Below, in pieces: positions 1 through 11,670 of a DNA stretch of 64,000 nt. A program made the position numbers and the translations under genes. The DNA is from Corticium candelabrum (Eukaryota; Porifera; Homoscleromorpha; Homosclerophorida; Plakinidae). The notes beneath the pieces are model-generated. The model was given only the letters and a program-made list of their open reading frames with translations. It made no database searches and was not told the DNA's origin. Location of the stretch: the NCBI RefSeq assembly GCF_963422355.1, contig NC_085091.1, forward strand, positions 2,026,523-2,090,522, in the 5' to 3' direction. Numbering within the stretch: position 1 is the stretch's first letter; every line of letters begins with the position of its first letter.

Positions 1-385
1 ACATCTTTAGCTTAGGAGAAAATGAAAATCTAACAAAGCCCTGAAGAAGTGAAAATGACGGAATCGTGAATAGGAAATTTCTAGATGTACAATATTTAAG
101 AAAATGAAGGTTATAGGGCCGGTGGGTGTGACATCTGTTCAATCCCTTTTTCTAACTGTTTGAATCTGACCGTCTAAGTAGTTCCAAATTGTTTACCTGC
201 TTGATGACAACGATGGATATGAGTTACAAAGTGGTCTTTTCGCCCGCAGACTATATCACACATGGGGCAGTGAAAGTGGCTACGATGAACAGCAGATGTT
301 TCTTTTGTTGTGGCACAATGTTGATGGCAAGTTAAGACTGTTCCATCTGCAGATGAAATGAAGCATGGCAATATTAATAAGTAAA
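1..385 (-). pseudogene. Inverted partial copy of a C2H2 zinc-finger exon and its downstream intron
   Basis: This stretch is the reverse complement of about 62500-62930. The exon copy runs 346 down to 197 on the minus strand (150 nt, phase 1), flanked by ctgcag and a GT donor, exactly like the exon at 62539-62688. It encodes a CPMC...H...C finger-like core. One visible amino-acid difference is VLT here against VLP at 62 kb. The intron downstream lacks about 45 bases that the other copy has. Only this one exon is visible because the window begins here and a TPR-gene fragment abuts on the other side. It may be a stranded exon or part of another family member beyond the window edge. Confidence 0.75.
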
Positions 386-387
386 TT

Positions 388-633
388 TTTTTGTTTGTTT
401 ATTTGTATTCAGGTTTATTTGGTGTTGGTAAAGTCCTTTTGAGACAACAGAAGTGGCAAGAAGCAGAAAGGATCTTGAAGGAAAGTGTCAACATTTTGGG
501 TGTGAGTATATGCATACATCCCACAACAAGTGCAGGTGTGTTGTCACATAAAATGATTAGAAATGATAGAAAGTAGACAAAGTACGAATTCTATCTTATT
601 GTGTGTATAGCAATTCGACATCTGAACTATTGT
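388..633 (+). pseudogene. Stranded TPR exon copied from the kinase gene at 25.7 kb
   Basis: Bases 413-535 reproduce exon 9 (123 nt) of the minus-strand TPR/kinase gene, with its acceptor (ttgtattcag) and donor (cag/gtgtg). The following intron and the first bases of exon 10 are also present (611-633), after which similarity stops. Orientation is opposite to the parent gene. Substitutions are few. No neighbouring TPR exons occur here, so it is very unlikely to be expressed as a functional protein. It directly adjoins the inverted zinc-finger copy. Confidence 0.8.
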
Positions 634-1012
634 TGACAAGGGTCCCCTTGATGGACATTTTGTTGAGATTCCAAGACAACTGTCTTCTCTTCATTCAGAT
701 ACACGAGTGGATTAGGCCTGAATAGACCTGGAAAGCGTGACTGAAGATATCTGGAAATGAAGTTGACACTTGATTGAGCATATGAGATCTGTCCATTGAA
801 TTAAAAGCATTTTTATGTCTGACTTCAGACTTGTGTCTGTTTACCTGTCTCTCTGTGTCTCGTACATATATTTTAAATCAAACATTTACATCTTGAGCAA
901 CTTAGAAGAGAAACGTTTACAGCAACACTAATACAGTGTCTGTCTGTCTGTCTGTCTGTTTGTCTGATTTTTCTGACTCTGCTTATCAAGTAATTCTCTC
1001 GTCTGTTTGTAG
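634..1012. repeat. Intronic stretch with TCTG microsatellite and possible LINE tail
   Basis: No gene is visible. A TGTC microsatellite lies at about 932-965. Just upstream, about 855-885, a gtctc...tacatatatttt segment resembles the 3' end of the TCTG-flanked LINE family seen at 20.2 and 33.4 kb. Bases 966-1012 correspond to the intron preceding the cyclin L exon at 35493, without the foldback insertion found there. Confidence 0.5.
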
Positions 1013-1974
1013 ATTCCCCTTCCTGAGAACCCACCCTGGTGGTTGTTGTTTGAAGCTTGTTATGAAGACATTGAGGTGTAGTCAGTCCAACTAGGCATGT
1101 TGTGTACTGTGTCTTATTGTGTACTTCCTCTTGTGTAGGAAATCAGTTGCACTATCTTGGAACATTATGGAAGACCTCAAGTGAGTTAATATTGGATGGA
1201 GTTTTTCCTGTTTGCATTTTCAATTTTTGGTCATTCTTAGAGAGAATTATCGAAACTAGTAGAAGCAGTAACGGAGGCTAAGAAGCAACTCGAAGCTAAG
1301 AAAACTGGGGTACACAGCTTGACATGTGTTTCCATATTATGATTTTTATTTCTTGTTTTTGTTAGGTAATCGTCAGTTCTAGAGACATCGAGACATCAAA
1401 TGGTCTAGAGACCGGTAGTCGGACTAGCTCTCGTACGGCTTCGCCACAAGCTGGAAGTGCCACTGGATCGAAACCCACTGCTGACAAGGAGGATGAAAAT
1501 TATGACACTAGGAAAACTGATTCACAGTCAAGGAGGGAAGCAAAGTCTGGCGATGTAAGTCCTGTGGTTGTGTCTGACAGAAGCAGTGGGTCTCTCAGTG
1601 AGGAAAACAGTCGTGGTAGTGGTGATGAGAGCAGCGATAGTTCTCCACGTGTCAGTCAGCGTAGCTCACCACGTCCAAACACAAGAGACCAGTCGCCTCG
1701 ACCGTCAAATCGATCACGACATGCTAGACGAAACAAGAGGAATGCATCTCCTATTTGTAGGCATCGCCAGCATCGACATCGCTCACGCAGTCGCAGTAGG
1801 TCAAGGGAGAGGAGGGATCGCCATCCAAGGGAAGGTCAGAGAGAACGATTTAGAGACTATAATGGTGATAGAAGATCAGGCTATGGATACGAACGTGATA
1901 AAAGTCGTAGGGATCATTACGGAGAGGCCTCTTACCAAGACGATAAGTATCGAGGAAAGTCTAAATACAGATGA
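1013..1974 (+). CDS. Cyclin L, C-terminal exons with RS domain (partial duplicate, open frame)
   Basis: Four exons read through in one frame: 1013-1075, 1139-1180, 1241-1309 and 1366-1974, about 260 residues plus stop. The first encodes the end of the second cyclin fold (IPLPENPPWWLLF), the next two the helical tail, and the last a serine/arginine-rich domain (NRSRHARRNKR, RSRSRSRSRERRDR). Cyclin L partners CDK11 in pre-mRNA splicing and transcription, and the RS tail directs it to nuclear speckles; that is family knowledge. The cyclin boxes are missing here: upstream sequence is microsatellite and unrelated fragments. The copy at 35.5 kb has stops at two positions where this one has sense codons. 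So this may be the remnant of, or donor for, a functional locus. It is not a complete gene in this window. Confidence 0.75.
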
Positions 1975-2530
1975 AATAGTCCAGTCTGATTTGATTATAT
2001 GCACATAGGACTGCATCTTTGGTATTAGTAAATAATGAAATTACGTTACTGTGTCGTTTACTAGTGTCTGATGTAGCTTACTGTATAATACATTGCCATC
2101 TGCATCAGTTCTCTTCTTTTACACTTGTTCTATAGAATGTTAGCTTGATGACACAACCAGTACTACTAGCTTCATATTTGGTGTTCCATCTGTAGGGTTT
2201 TTAAGTGGGACATAATCTCTGCCTTACATTTGGCACACTCTGTGCCTTTAGCAAGCCGTGGGGAATTGCAACTACAATTGTAGCATGAACTACATCGAAT
2301 TGAGTTTAGATACAGTCTATTAATAATTATATACATGCATGCTAGTTTGTGTTATGCAAAATAGCACCACATTGAGCCTAGCCTTGTCCCCAGACTCGCG
2401 TGAGTCTAGGGACTAGGCTAATTGAGCCAGTGCAGTATCCTGTTTTGGTAGTTACAAGCCAAGGTGCCATTCTTGGTGATTATTGCTCTGGCCAATGTAA
2501 CTCCTGGATGGAACACTGATTTGTAAATGT
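1975..2530 (+). repeat. 3' flank shared with the second cyclin L copy (36.47-37.11 kb)
   Basis: Non-coding sequence downstream of the RS-domain stop, matching 36470-37110 with scattered substitutions and small indels. It holds a short palindrome at about 2391-2410 (AGACTCGCGTGAGTCT). In the other copy this palindrome is expanded to about 105 bases. The segment probably contains the 3' UTR; no canonical polyadenylation signal stands out. Confidence 0.7.
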
Positions 2531-4628
<2,098 letters not shown>

Positions 4629-4763
4629 GTAAAACATGTTACCGGTATTTTCATCATGCTACAGTCACACTTCTAAACATTATGTAAGAAAGATTATAAA
4701 CATATAGTAACCCTATGCAGACATTGCTATGAATTGAGTTTTCACTTGAATCAACTACTACAA

Positions 4764-5008
4764 CTAGCATTGGGTACAAAGTATCTCTGCAATGTCATAT
4801 CGACGCAATGGCTTATCCCTTAGTACTTTTATAATATTACGTTTTGCGTCAGCTGCACTGCCTTTCCATTGCTCTTTATACATCTTCAAGACAGCACCAC
4901 ACGCTCCACTGAGGTCAGAGACGTCTTCTTTTATAATGTCCACTTTCGCGTCATTAATGTTCAACATTGATGCCAGTGTCCAGATATCTCTGCCAATTTT
5001 ATATTGTA
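4764..5008 (-). CDS. Death-domain-like terminal exon
   Basis: A minus-strand exon opening after an acceptor (tttcattag, exon start 5008) and ending in a stop at 4764, about 80 residues. The pattern fits a six-helix death-fold: IGRDIWTLASMLNI, then AKVDIIKEDV, an aromatic/tryptophan-containing helix (MYKEQWKG), an alanine-rich segment, and IIKVLRD...DIAEIL. Death domains mediate homotypic protein interaction in apoptotic and innate-immune complexes. No upstream exon was identified, so the full protein is unknown. The assignment rests on pattern alone; it could be an unrelated helical domain. Confidence 0.4.
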
Positions 5009-5833
5009 CTAATGAAACAATATGAACTAATAACACTGAATGAATATCAACATGACAACCATATCCCACCATAAAGAAGGAAAGACCACTCATCTCTCTG
5101 AGACATTTGCATATCTTTGGATGTAGGAATTTTGGGGTTATCTAAACAGGAAATAAATTAGAAGATCAACCAACCATTTATGCAGTAGTAGAATGAATAC
5201 ATGAGTCATTATAATAAGTTGCTGACTAATCTTGAGCTGGAGGTTTCATTGAATTGATGATAGCTTACAGGTATTTGACCTTTACAATTTCATGGGCCAA
5301 TCACTGATCATAAACCATGCAGCATTATGAGAGGATACTAGGCATTGGCTATTGTTATGTTATTGTATATACTATTATATCTTTATTCAATTATGAACCA
5401 TCTGTACTTGCTGTGCACTACATGAAACAAGCATGTTAGCAGAACACCTGCTGAAACTATCCATCTCATTAGCAGTTATTGAGACTTCCAATGTAACTAC
5501 GTAACAAGGTAAAAAGGAACAAAAGTAAGCAACAGAAGTATCACTTGATGAGGATTAGCGTTGATGGTCCGCCTCTGGCACAGTTTGACCCTAGGCTTGC
5601 AGTCCAACGGTTCTTCAGCAGGGCCACACATTCAGCCATATGGTTCAAAAAACGAAAACTTAATGAAAATAGCACATTTGTTTCTAAACTTTGCATGGGC
5701 ACGGTGCCACTTGCTACTATTCAAGTACCTTCCTATCCACTTAGCTAAAGGAATTGTTATACTAGCGAATTAAATAGTATCATCACTATTCACAGTGAGG
5801 CACTGACTATGAACTTGCGCTAGCTAGCTAACT
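5009..5833. other. No recognisable gene
   Basis: Non-coding, AT-rich sequence. Two short plus-strand open frames at 5545-5773 overlap in different frames and resemble nothing known to me. Possible upstream exons of the death-domain exon could lie here, but I cannot support any. Confidence 0.4.
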
Positions 5834-5885
5834 TCCCCTAGTTAACGACCCTTACAAAAGATGTAAGGGTCGTTAACTAGGGGAA
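5834..5885. repeat. Perfect 24-bp-arm hairpin
   Basis: Left arm 5834-5857 (TTCCCCTAGTTAACGACC... ) pairs perfectly with 5862-5885 around a very short loop. It abuts the truncated MITE copy at 5886. Perfect arms suggest a recent origin, as a small foldback element or the end of a rearranged one. Confidence 0.85.
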
Positions 5886-6165
5886 AGAAATCAGTAGCTA
5901 CGGAGGGAGACAAGACGGTGTCCTTGGTCATCGTCATGCAAATTCCTACTAGCAGATGCTGAATCAGTGAAAACCAACAGTTGCTCTGACTCAGCGACAA
6001 AGCAGCCCAATACTTCAAAATAAGGCGTTTGTAGACTGTTTGTTTTGCACATCCCAGATGTGCAAATTCCTAGTGGAAACAGTCGCTTTCTTGAACTGGT
6101 TTAGTTCTTAAACCCATTTAAGCTAAACTGGTTTAAGATGCAGCTAGTGGAAACATGATGATTCA
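5886..6165 (-). mobile_element. Truncated copy of the TTTCCACTAG MITE family
   Basis: This is an inverted, partial copy of the element at 7124-7698. Shared blocks include the trailer near gcagctagtggaaac, the runs containing aaccagttt/aaactggttt, and gatgaccaaggacacc in opposite orientation. One end carries the family terminus (6140-6160). The other is cut where the hairpin at 5834-5885 begins. No coding capacity. Confidence 0.7.
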
Positions 6166-6436
6166 ATTAGCTCAAAAACTGTTCTGTGTCATGGTTTCTT
6201 TCCTCTAGCTCTCTTAAAGTATTGATGGTTTAATTTTATCACATGCCCTTAACAACTGTTAGTTTGTCTCATTTTTCTCTTTGTGCTGACGATTTTGCAT
6301 TTATGATCTTTTCCATTTATCATAGTTGTGTACAAGACTCTTGGTGAGGCCGAAAAGGTGATTTTGATTGTATTCATTTCTAACCCTAGAGCATTCCACT
6401 TGGTGGATCCAACTTCTCTGACAGCAATAGACAGTT

Positions 6437-6546
6437 AGACTCGATCCAGTCTTACTCCACCCTCGTCATTCCCCGGATTGTCAATCTCTCTGCCGAGGAT
6501 TGACAATCCGGGAATGAGGAGCGCAGAGTGAGACTGGGTCAAGTCT
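6437..6546. mobile_element. Small foldback MITE
   Basis: AGACTCGATCCAGTCTTACTC (approx. 6437-6458) and the facing GAGTGAGACTGGGTCAAGTCT (approx. 6526-6546) are imperfect inverted repeats. A perfect inner pair GGATTGTCAATC / GATTGACAATCC encloses a short loop. About 110 bp in total, no coding capacity. The flanking tagac may be a short target duplication. Confidence 0.7.
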
Positions 6547-7123
6547 AGTAGACAATTGTCTCAAACTGTTTCTGTCTGCTTTCTCTTTCATGTCTTCTGT
6601 CTACAAAATGGCAATGGTATGGTCTGAAATGTATTGTGTATTAATAAATCACCACCATATGACATTGCAGACAAATATGTTTTCATTGACGTTGGTTTGT
6701 TTGTGAGCAAGATTACCCAAAAACATGTAGATGGATTTTAAGTTAATGAAATTGGCAGGATGATAGAACTTTGATAGAGGAACAATCGATTAGTTTTGGG
6801 GATTAATTCGATATCATTAATTGATTTAAATGTGTGTGCATGCTAATAGATGAACACAATCATTTCAGTTGCTATGGAATCACGGTTTGACTCAGTTTCA
6901 GAAAGTCCTGTGAACATGGGCTGAGTCGTGCTGGCTTTGCCCACCAAATTTTGCCATGCTGGTCTGGCTTTGCCATGGAGTCTCTAGAGTTCTGTTAGTA
7001 CTCTAGAGTTACACATTGGAACTGTTGGACAAGCTGTATATAGGAATTAAACGCTGCATATTGTTATGTACTCATTCTTTTCAGAGGATGAAATTGTTAG
7101 GTAAGGCATAGAATGCCACACTA

Positions 7124-7698
7124 GGGTCGTGTTTTCCACTAGCTGCACCATAAACTAGTTTAGCTTAAGCGTGTTTAATTAAAAACTAAACCAGTTCAAG
7201 AAAACGACTGTTTCCACTAGGAACTTCCACATCTGGGATGTGCAAAACAAACTGTCTGGGACGCCTTATTTTGATTGAAGTATTGGGCTGCTCTGTCACT
7301 GAGTCAGAGAAACTGTTGCTTATAAAGTCATCATCTGCTAGTAGGAATTTGCATGACGATGACCAAGGACACCGAGTCTTCTCTCTCTCCGTGGCTACTG
7401 ATTTTTTCGTTTAGTTATTTCATTTTGTCCTTACGACCCTTTCATCTTTTTAAGGCAATCTTATCCCAGCAAAATAGTCAATATCATCAAAATGGCGTTG
7501 TCAGAAGCCATCTAAACAAGCGCGCTACTGTCACGTGACAGTTAAATCTAAACCACTTTGCTAAACCTACTACAAAACGGGTTTAAGAAATCGGTTTAGA
7601 TTTAGAATATAACTGGTTTAGCACAGGTGGAAACAGGTTAATCCTTAAACCAGTTTAGCTTAAACCACTTGTTAGTCCGGTAGTGGAGACACTGACCC
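7124..7698 (+). mobile_element. MITE with GGGTC..TTTCCACTA terminal inverted repeats
   Basis: Begins GGGTCGTGTTTTCCACTA and ends with the inverse of GGGTCAGTGTCTCCACTA, 575 bp. The interior carries repeated aaacc(a)gttta-type motifs and no meaningful ORF. Inverted or partial relatives lie at 5886-6165 and 25435-25530, so it is a dispersed non-autonomous DNA transposon family. The superfamily is not clear to me. Confidence 0.75.
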
Positions 7699-8548
7699 AC
7701 TGTTGAAAGCTTGGATGACTCGATCAACAGTGTGAAGAATACGTTGAGTGTAAGACTTTGAGAATACTTCCACAATGCACTTACTAGGTCTTTCTCTCCT
7801 AGGGGAGATGACCGGCTGCGTGGAAACTCAGCCTACAATGCACTCCTAGAGGGCTGTAAAGTAACATCAAAAGGGCTTCGTGCTCTGGGCCTAAGAAGCA
7901 AACCATTAGTAAACTACATTTGAAAGTACTTGGTTCACTACATTGGGAATCATTGTAACATGTGTAGAGAATAATTGTTTTGTTACTCGATCTCCTTGAG
8001 CTCCATGCCATGGTGCACATTTATTATTTTGGTCTTTAGCTAAGGTAGCAAGACATTAATTAAGAAAGAGGACTACTGAAATATATTAGATTCACGTTAA
8101 TTTAATTACCTTAACTTTGGTACATTATTCCACTAACAATAAGACCCAAACCTTGTCTGAACTGAATAACAGTTCAAGTTGCAGACCTAGTCACACTATG
8201 GAAACCTACTTCTATCTATGACTGAATTTAATAATGCGCAACGCGAGTACCGTCAACAGAAAGTGAATTTCAAATAACAATAAAGACTTTAATAAAATTG
8301 TGTAGTGATTTCTGACACAGACTGTTGAGGCTGGTGTGACCGGATGATCTGCTGAACTCTGACTGCGAGCTGCGTTGTCTTTCTCAACATTCCGGATCTA
8401 AGACGGTGATTTGCTTAGAAGGCTATTTATTTTAGCCTGTTACTAGGGATTGTCATCTAGAGCGTACACCTTGAAGGAGACAGTGCCAACAATCAAATTG
8501 CTTTATCACGTCTAGGTGCTGTCACTGAAGACTAGATAGAATGTACTT
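7699..8548. other. No recognisable gene
   Basis: Unassigned sequence between two mobile elements. A minus-strand open frame of 73 codons (7799-8020) has no recognisable domain and no splice context worth reporting. Confidence 0.4.
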
Positions 8549-8740
8549 GGCCGGAAAGGGCAGCTGTCATTTCAATTTTGTATTTTTGATTTTCTTATAT
8601 GTAGTAACTCAATTTTCAATTTGTAATTTTTAATTTTTGGATAAATATTGGTCTAAAGATTAAAATGCACGATGTACTTTTTAATTTTTAACCAAACTAA
8701 AAAATTGAAAAATTGAATGGCCGGAAAGTGCACTGACCCT
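8549..8740. repeat. AT-rich block between direct GGCCGGAAAG repeats
   Basis: GGCCGGAAAG occurs at 8549 and again at 8719 in the same orientation. They bracket a low-complexity tract of taattttt-like words. A related AT-rich block with inverted ends lies at 30055-30418. It is probably a non-autonomous element or its solo remnant. Confidence 0.5.
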
Positions 8741-9123
8741 CCGCTCTCCCAAGGAGCTGTCTTTGGTATGCATGAGTGTATGCTGATTATATTATAACAA
8801 TTTTAGTGAGAGAACACTACCTATAGCTAACATGATCTAGACATATACATTTTATGTTCTTAATTAATACTGGGTCACTACGGACTTCTTAACAATAGAA
8901 ATGTCTGCATGCATGTATGTGGTGGTATGTGTGTGCTTTTAATTAATAATACCTTTTGCGGCGTATTGTCGTCCCAAAATAGTGTGATGTGATGAATCAT
9001 AATCCTGCCTTGCTATCCGAAGCGAAAGAATCATAATAACAGAAATCGTAGCAATAATAAACGTGACCACATATACATCTATAGAGATAGACAGTTAGAA
9101 TACTAGCGTGTATAGACACATTG

Positions 9124-9886
9124 TTGGGGCGAGCCTCAGTGAGAACAGACAGATTTGAGACACAGTGATTTGTCATCGCCTCTAACATGCACGTTTATGT
9201 CTAGTGCTAACGTAAATTTCTTTGAGTTCCAGCCTGTTTGCAGCCGTGGCGCGCATACAGCAATCAGTTTGTCTCGCATAGTGTACATGTATGACGCGGC
9301 GGAAAGGGGTCTGGCTACGCGAGACTGCTGTACTGTACGTACAATCAGTTTTGAGCATCTTCCTCTCTTGATGTGTCAGCTACGAACAATGTATGTAGAA
9401 ATCTGAAGTACCGTAGATACAAACCGATTCGTACATGCACCTCCGCGCAACGCAGAACGCAAACCACGTTGTTGTGTGTGAACACGCTCCTACCGCGGTC
9501 GTAGATACTCTAGCAAAGAAATTTGCCTGTAAATTTGTCGTCTTCAAATCAAGCTACGAGTAGTTCATTCACGCGTAGACGCGCGCGTTTGGACATCGCG
9601 AAAAACATGACGCAAACGTAAATTACTTTGTAAAAGCGACGTGTTCTCACATTTAGTTGCATTTTCGGCCGCAGCCATCTCTAGAAGCTCGAGCCTGTTT
9701 GCACATTCTCCTATTAGTCTCGTGGGACTGGCGCGCAGCAACCTGGACATCACAAACCATCATGTCTGTGATTGGCTCAATCAACGCTAGAATCCGGTCG
9801 GTCGCAAGACCGGACGTACACCATCACTCACATCTCAACGCAGTACAGTACACATATAGGAAGGGTCTGGCCAAGGCTCGCCCCAA
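9124..9886. mobile_element. TIR-bounded element (13-bp perfect ends)
   Basis: TTGGGGCGAGCCT (9124-9136) faces its exact inverse AGGCTCGCCCCAA (9874-9886), giving a 763-bp unit. The interior is CpG-rich compared with its surroundings and has short open frames in several phases, none recognisable as transposase. The right end touches the stop codon of the CARD gene at 9887, so it lies immediately downstream of, or provides the 3' UTR for, that gene. Confidence 0.6.
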
Positions 9887-11162
9887 TTAATTAATTCTAA
9901 GCACTTTTGTATTAATGTTCTCACCTTCCAGTAACGTCCACATGTAATATGACATTAGCCAGGGTTCAGTAGGAGCAACATACAGTGTAGATGGTGGTAC
10001 ATCACTTATCTTCACCTGAATAGAGACATTTGCCAGCGAATCTCCTCTCATCGCCTTTGCCATCATTTTGCCAAATTGATCTCTCAGCTTCCTTGCATGC
10101 ATTGTAATAAAAAGTTGCAGTCCAGCTCTCGGTGAGAGACGCAGCAGAATCAACGTACTGTTTCTTCTAGAGTAAACTACCTCTATTTCAGAAAACTTAA
10201 CTCCTAGATGACGAGCAATGTTTTCTTGAAACATTTTCTTGAGGATATACTTTTCATCAATGTTGAGTTCTAGGCTTACCATGATTTTCTGGTTAGTGCA
10301 GACCATCGATGCATTAGACACTACTGAAGAAAAGTCCAAATCCAAGTCATTCAAAAACTTCCATGCAATTGGCATGTCAACATCGAACTTAGACTGGCGG
10401 AAGGTGAGAAGTACCGACCAGCAAGATTTGTCAAAAACAAATTGCACTGAATTATTTGTTTCGCATTCGTGGTTATTCCATTGGTGGCACTTGTTACAAA
10501 CGTTTCTTCCAAGTTCAGGCAACTTAGACTTTGCATGTAGCATACAACAGAACTTGGTGTAGCCACTATTTCCTGACCACGGAAGGACTTTTGTCAACAA
10601 CCAGGTGCTGTCTTTCGGTTTCCAGTCTTCCCGCTTTTCACTTATTTCCATGATGTGCTTGTTTGATTGAATGAGACGGTTAGCTACCAGTCCATCAAGC
10701 ACTCTGATGTCTTCAAATCTAATTTCTTCAGAAAGTGCAAAAACCTTGTTTCGAACATGTTCCCAACAATTTCCTCGAGGGGGATCATAATGCAACGGGG
10801 CGTACGTGTTTGCATAAACTGCAACCAAAACACAAAAACACATAATGCGAATTTACAAAATACAATATGCATCGAGAAATTAACAGTAGAGTTTCCTTAC
10901 AAAAAAAGACGATCCACATGAACATCAATAGTGCCCAGAATTCACGTCTGTCAGAATTTTTATCCAAATATATAGCCAGAAGAAACGTTACCACTCCTGC
11001 TACTACAATTCCAATTTGAATCAACAAAGTTAAGCCCACTAGGAATTCTGCTAATGGTTGATTAATCCAGATGAGACCGCCTACAACAACTCCCGTTACT
11101 GCTCGAGTGATAACAGTCATAATTTTGTTGATTATGCCAACACCTATAACATTGCAAAGCAC
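9887..11162 (-). CDS. Membrane-anchored CARD-domain protein (two exons)
   Basis: Exon 1 is 11162-10901 and exon 2 is 10818-9887; the 82-bp intron has GTAAGG at its 5' end and TTGCAG at its 3' end, and the joined frame gives 397 residues. Residues 1-87 contain two or three hydrophobic segments (around 20-32, 38-65 and 75-90), suggesting an N-terminal multi-pass anchor. Residues about 104-185 have the look of a CARD: VRNKVFALSEEI, then LDGLVANRLI, WLLTKVLPWSG and FCCMLHA. CARDs mediate homotypic contacts in caspase and innate-immune signalling. A Cys/His cluster (VCNKC...HECE) follows, then about 200 residues I do not recognise. The start is the first ATG of the open frame; a candidate acceptor (tatag/GTG) just inside it means an upstream exon is possible. 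Alternative: another death-fold subclass. Confidence 0.6.
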
Positions 11163-11465
11163 TTTAATTTAACGCTTTATTGATTAAACTATAGTTCGGA
11201 TAAAGCATTAGTCACCAAACGCTGCATGCAAACTGAACGAATCCGCACAAAATTAAAGGTCTTACATACTAGAGATAGCAGTGCGACGCTACGAGGTGAC
11301 AAAATTTATGGGCGTGGTAATAACTTGGCTAGAGTTTGTATTATTTTTGCTGTGCACATATCACAAAGTTTTACAACCTCTAGTATTTAATTATAGGTCA
11401 CGCCCCTGATCTTTCCGTTTGTCTTACATTACTACCACTAAAGTAGGCCCAATAGCGTCGCGCTT
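11163..11465. other. Region between the CARD gene and the retroelement
   Basis: Contains the presumptive 5' end of the minus-strand CARD gene. No clear core promoter motif is visible. It runs up to the GTAGA target duplication at 11466. Confidence 0.4.
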
Positions 11466-11470
11466 GTAGA

Positions 11471-11563
11471 TGTAAGATAACGGTTACAGCTGTGCACTTC
11501 GTGACAGTCAGAATCGTTCTGGTGTCAGGAGTGGGATAGTGAATCTAATTACATTACATGTCA
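11471..11563 (-). repeat. Left LTR, inverted orientation
   Basis: Reverse complement of the 3' LTR at 15386-15489, with high identity in the blocks gtgacagtcagaatcg and agtgaatctaattac. Its inner end is the LTR first base (TG...), joined directly to an internal element segment at 11564. Confidence 0.85.
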
Positions 11564-11670
11564 TGTTGTCATCCCACACTTCTGTTGTCCTGTTTATGTG
11601 TGTCATGTTGTCCATTCACAATGTTCGCTAAGTACACTCCGACGGGACAACAAACAAACACCAGCGCCTG

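Noticed and set aside
1568-2008. Second frame over the cyclin L RS exon, also at 36063-36503
   Set aside because: Out of phase with the upstream exons; the RS frame is the one that joins the cyclin fold and matches the family.
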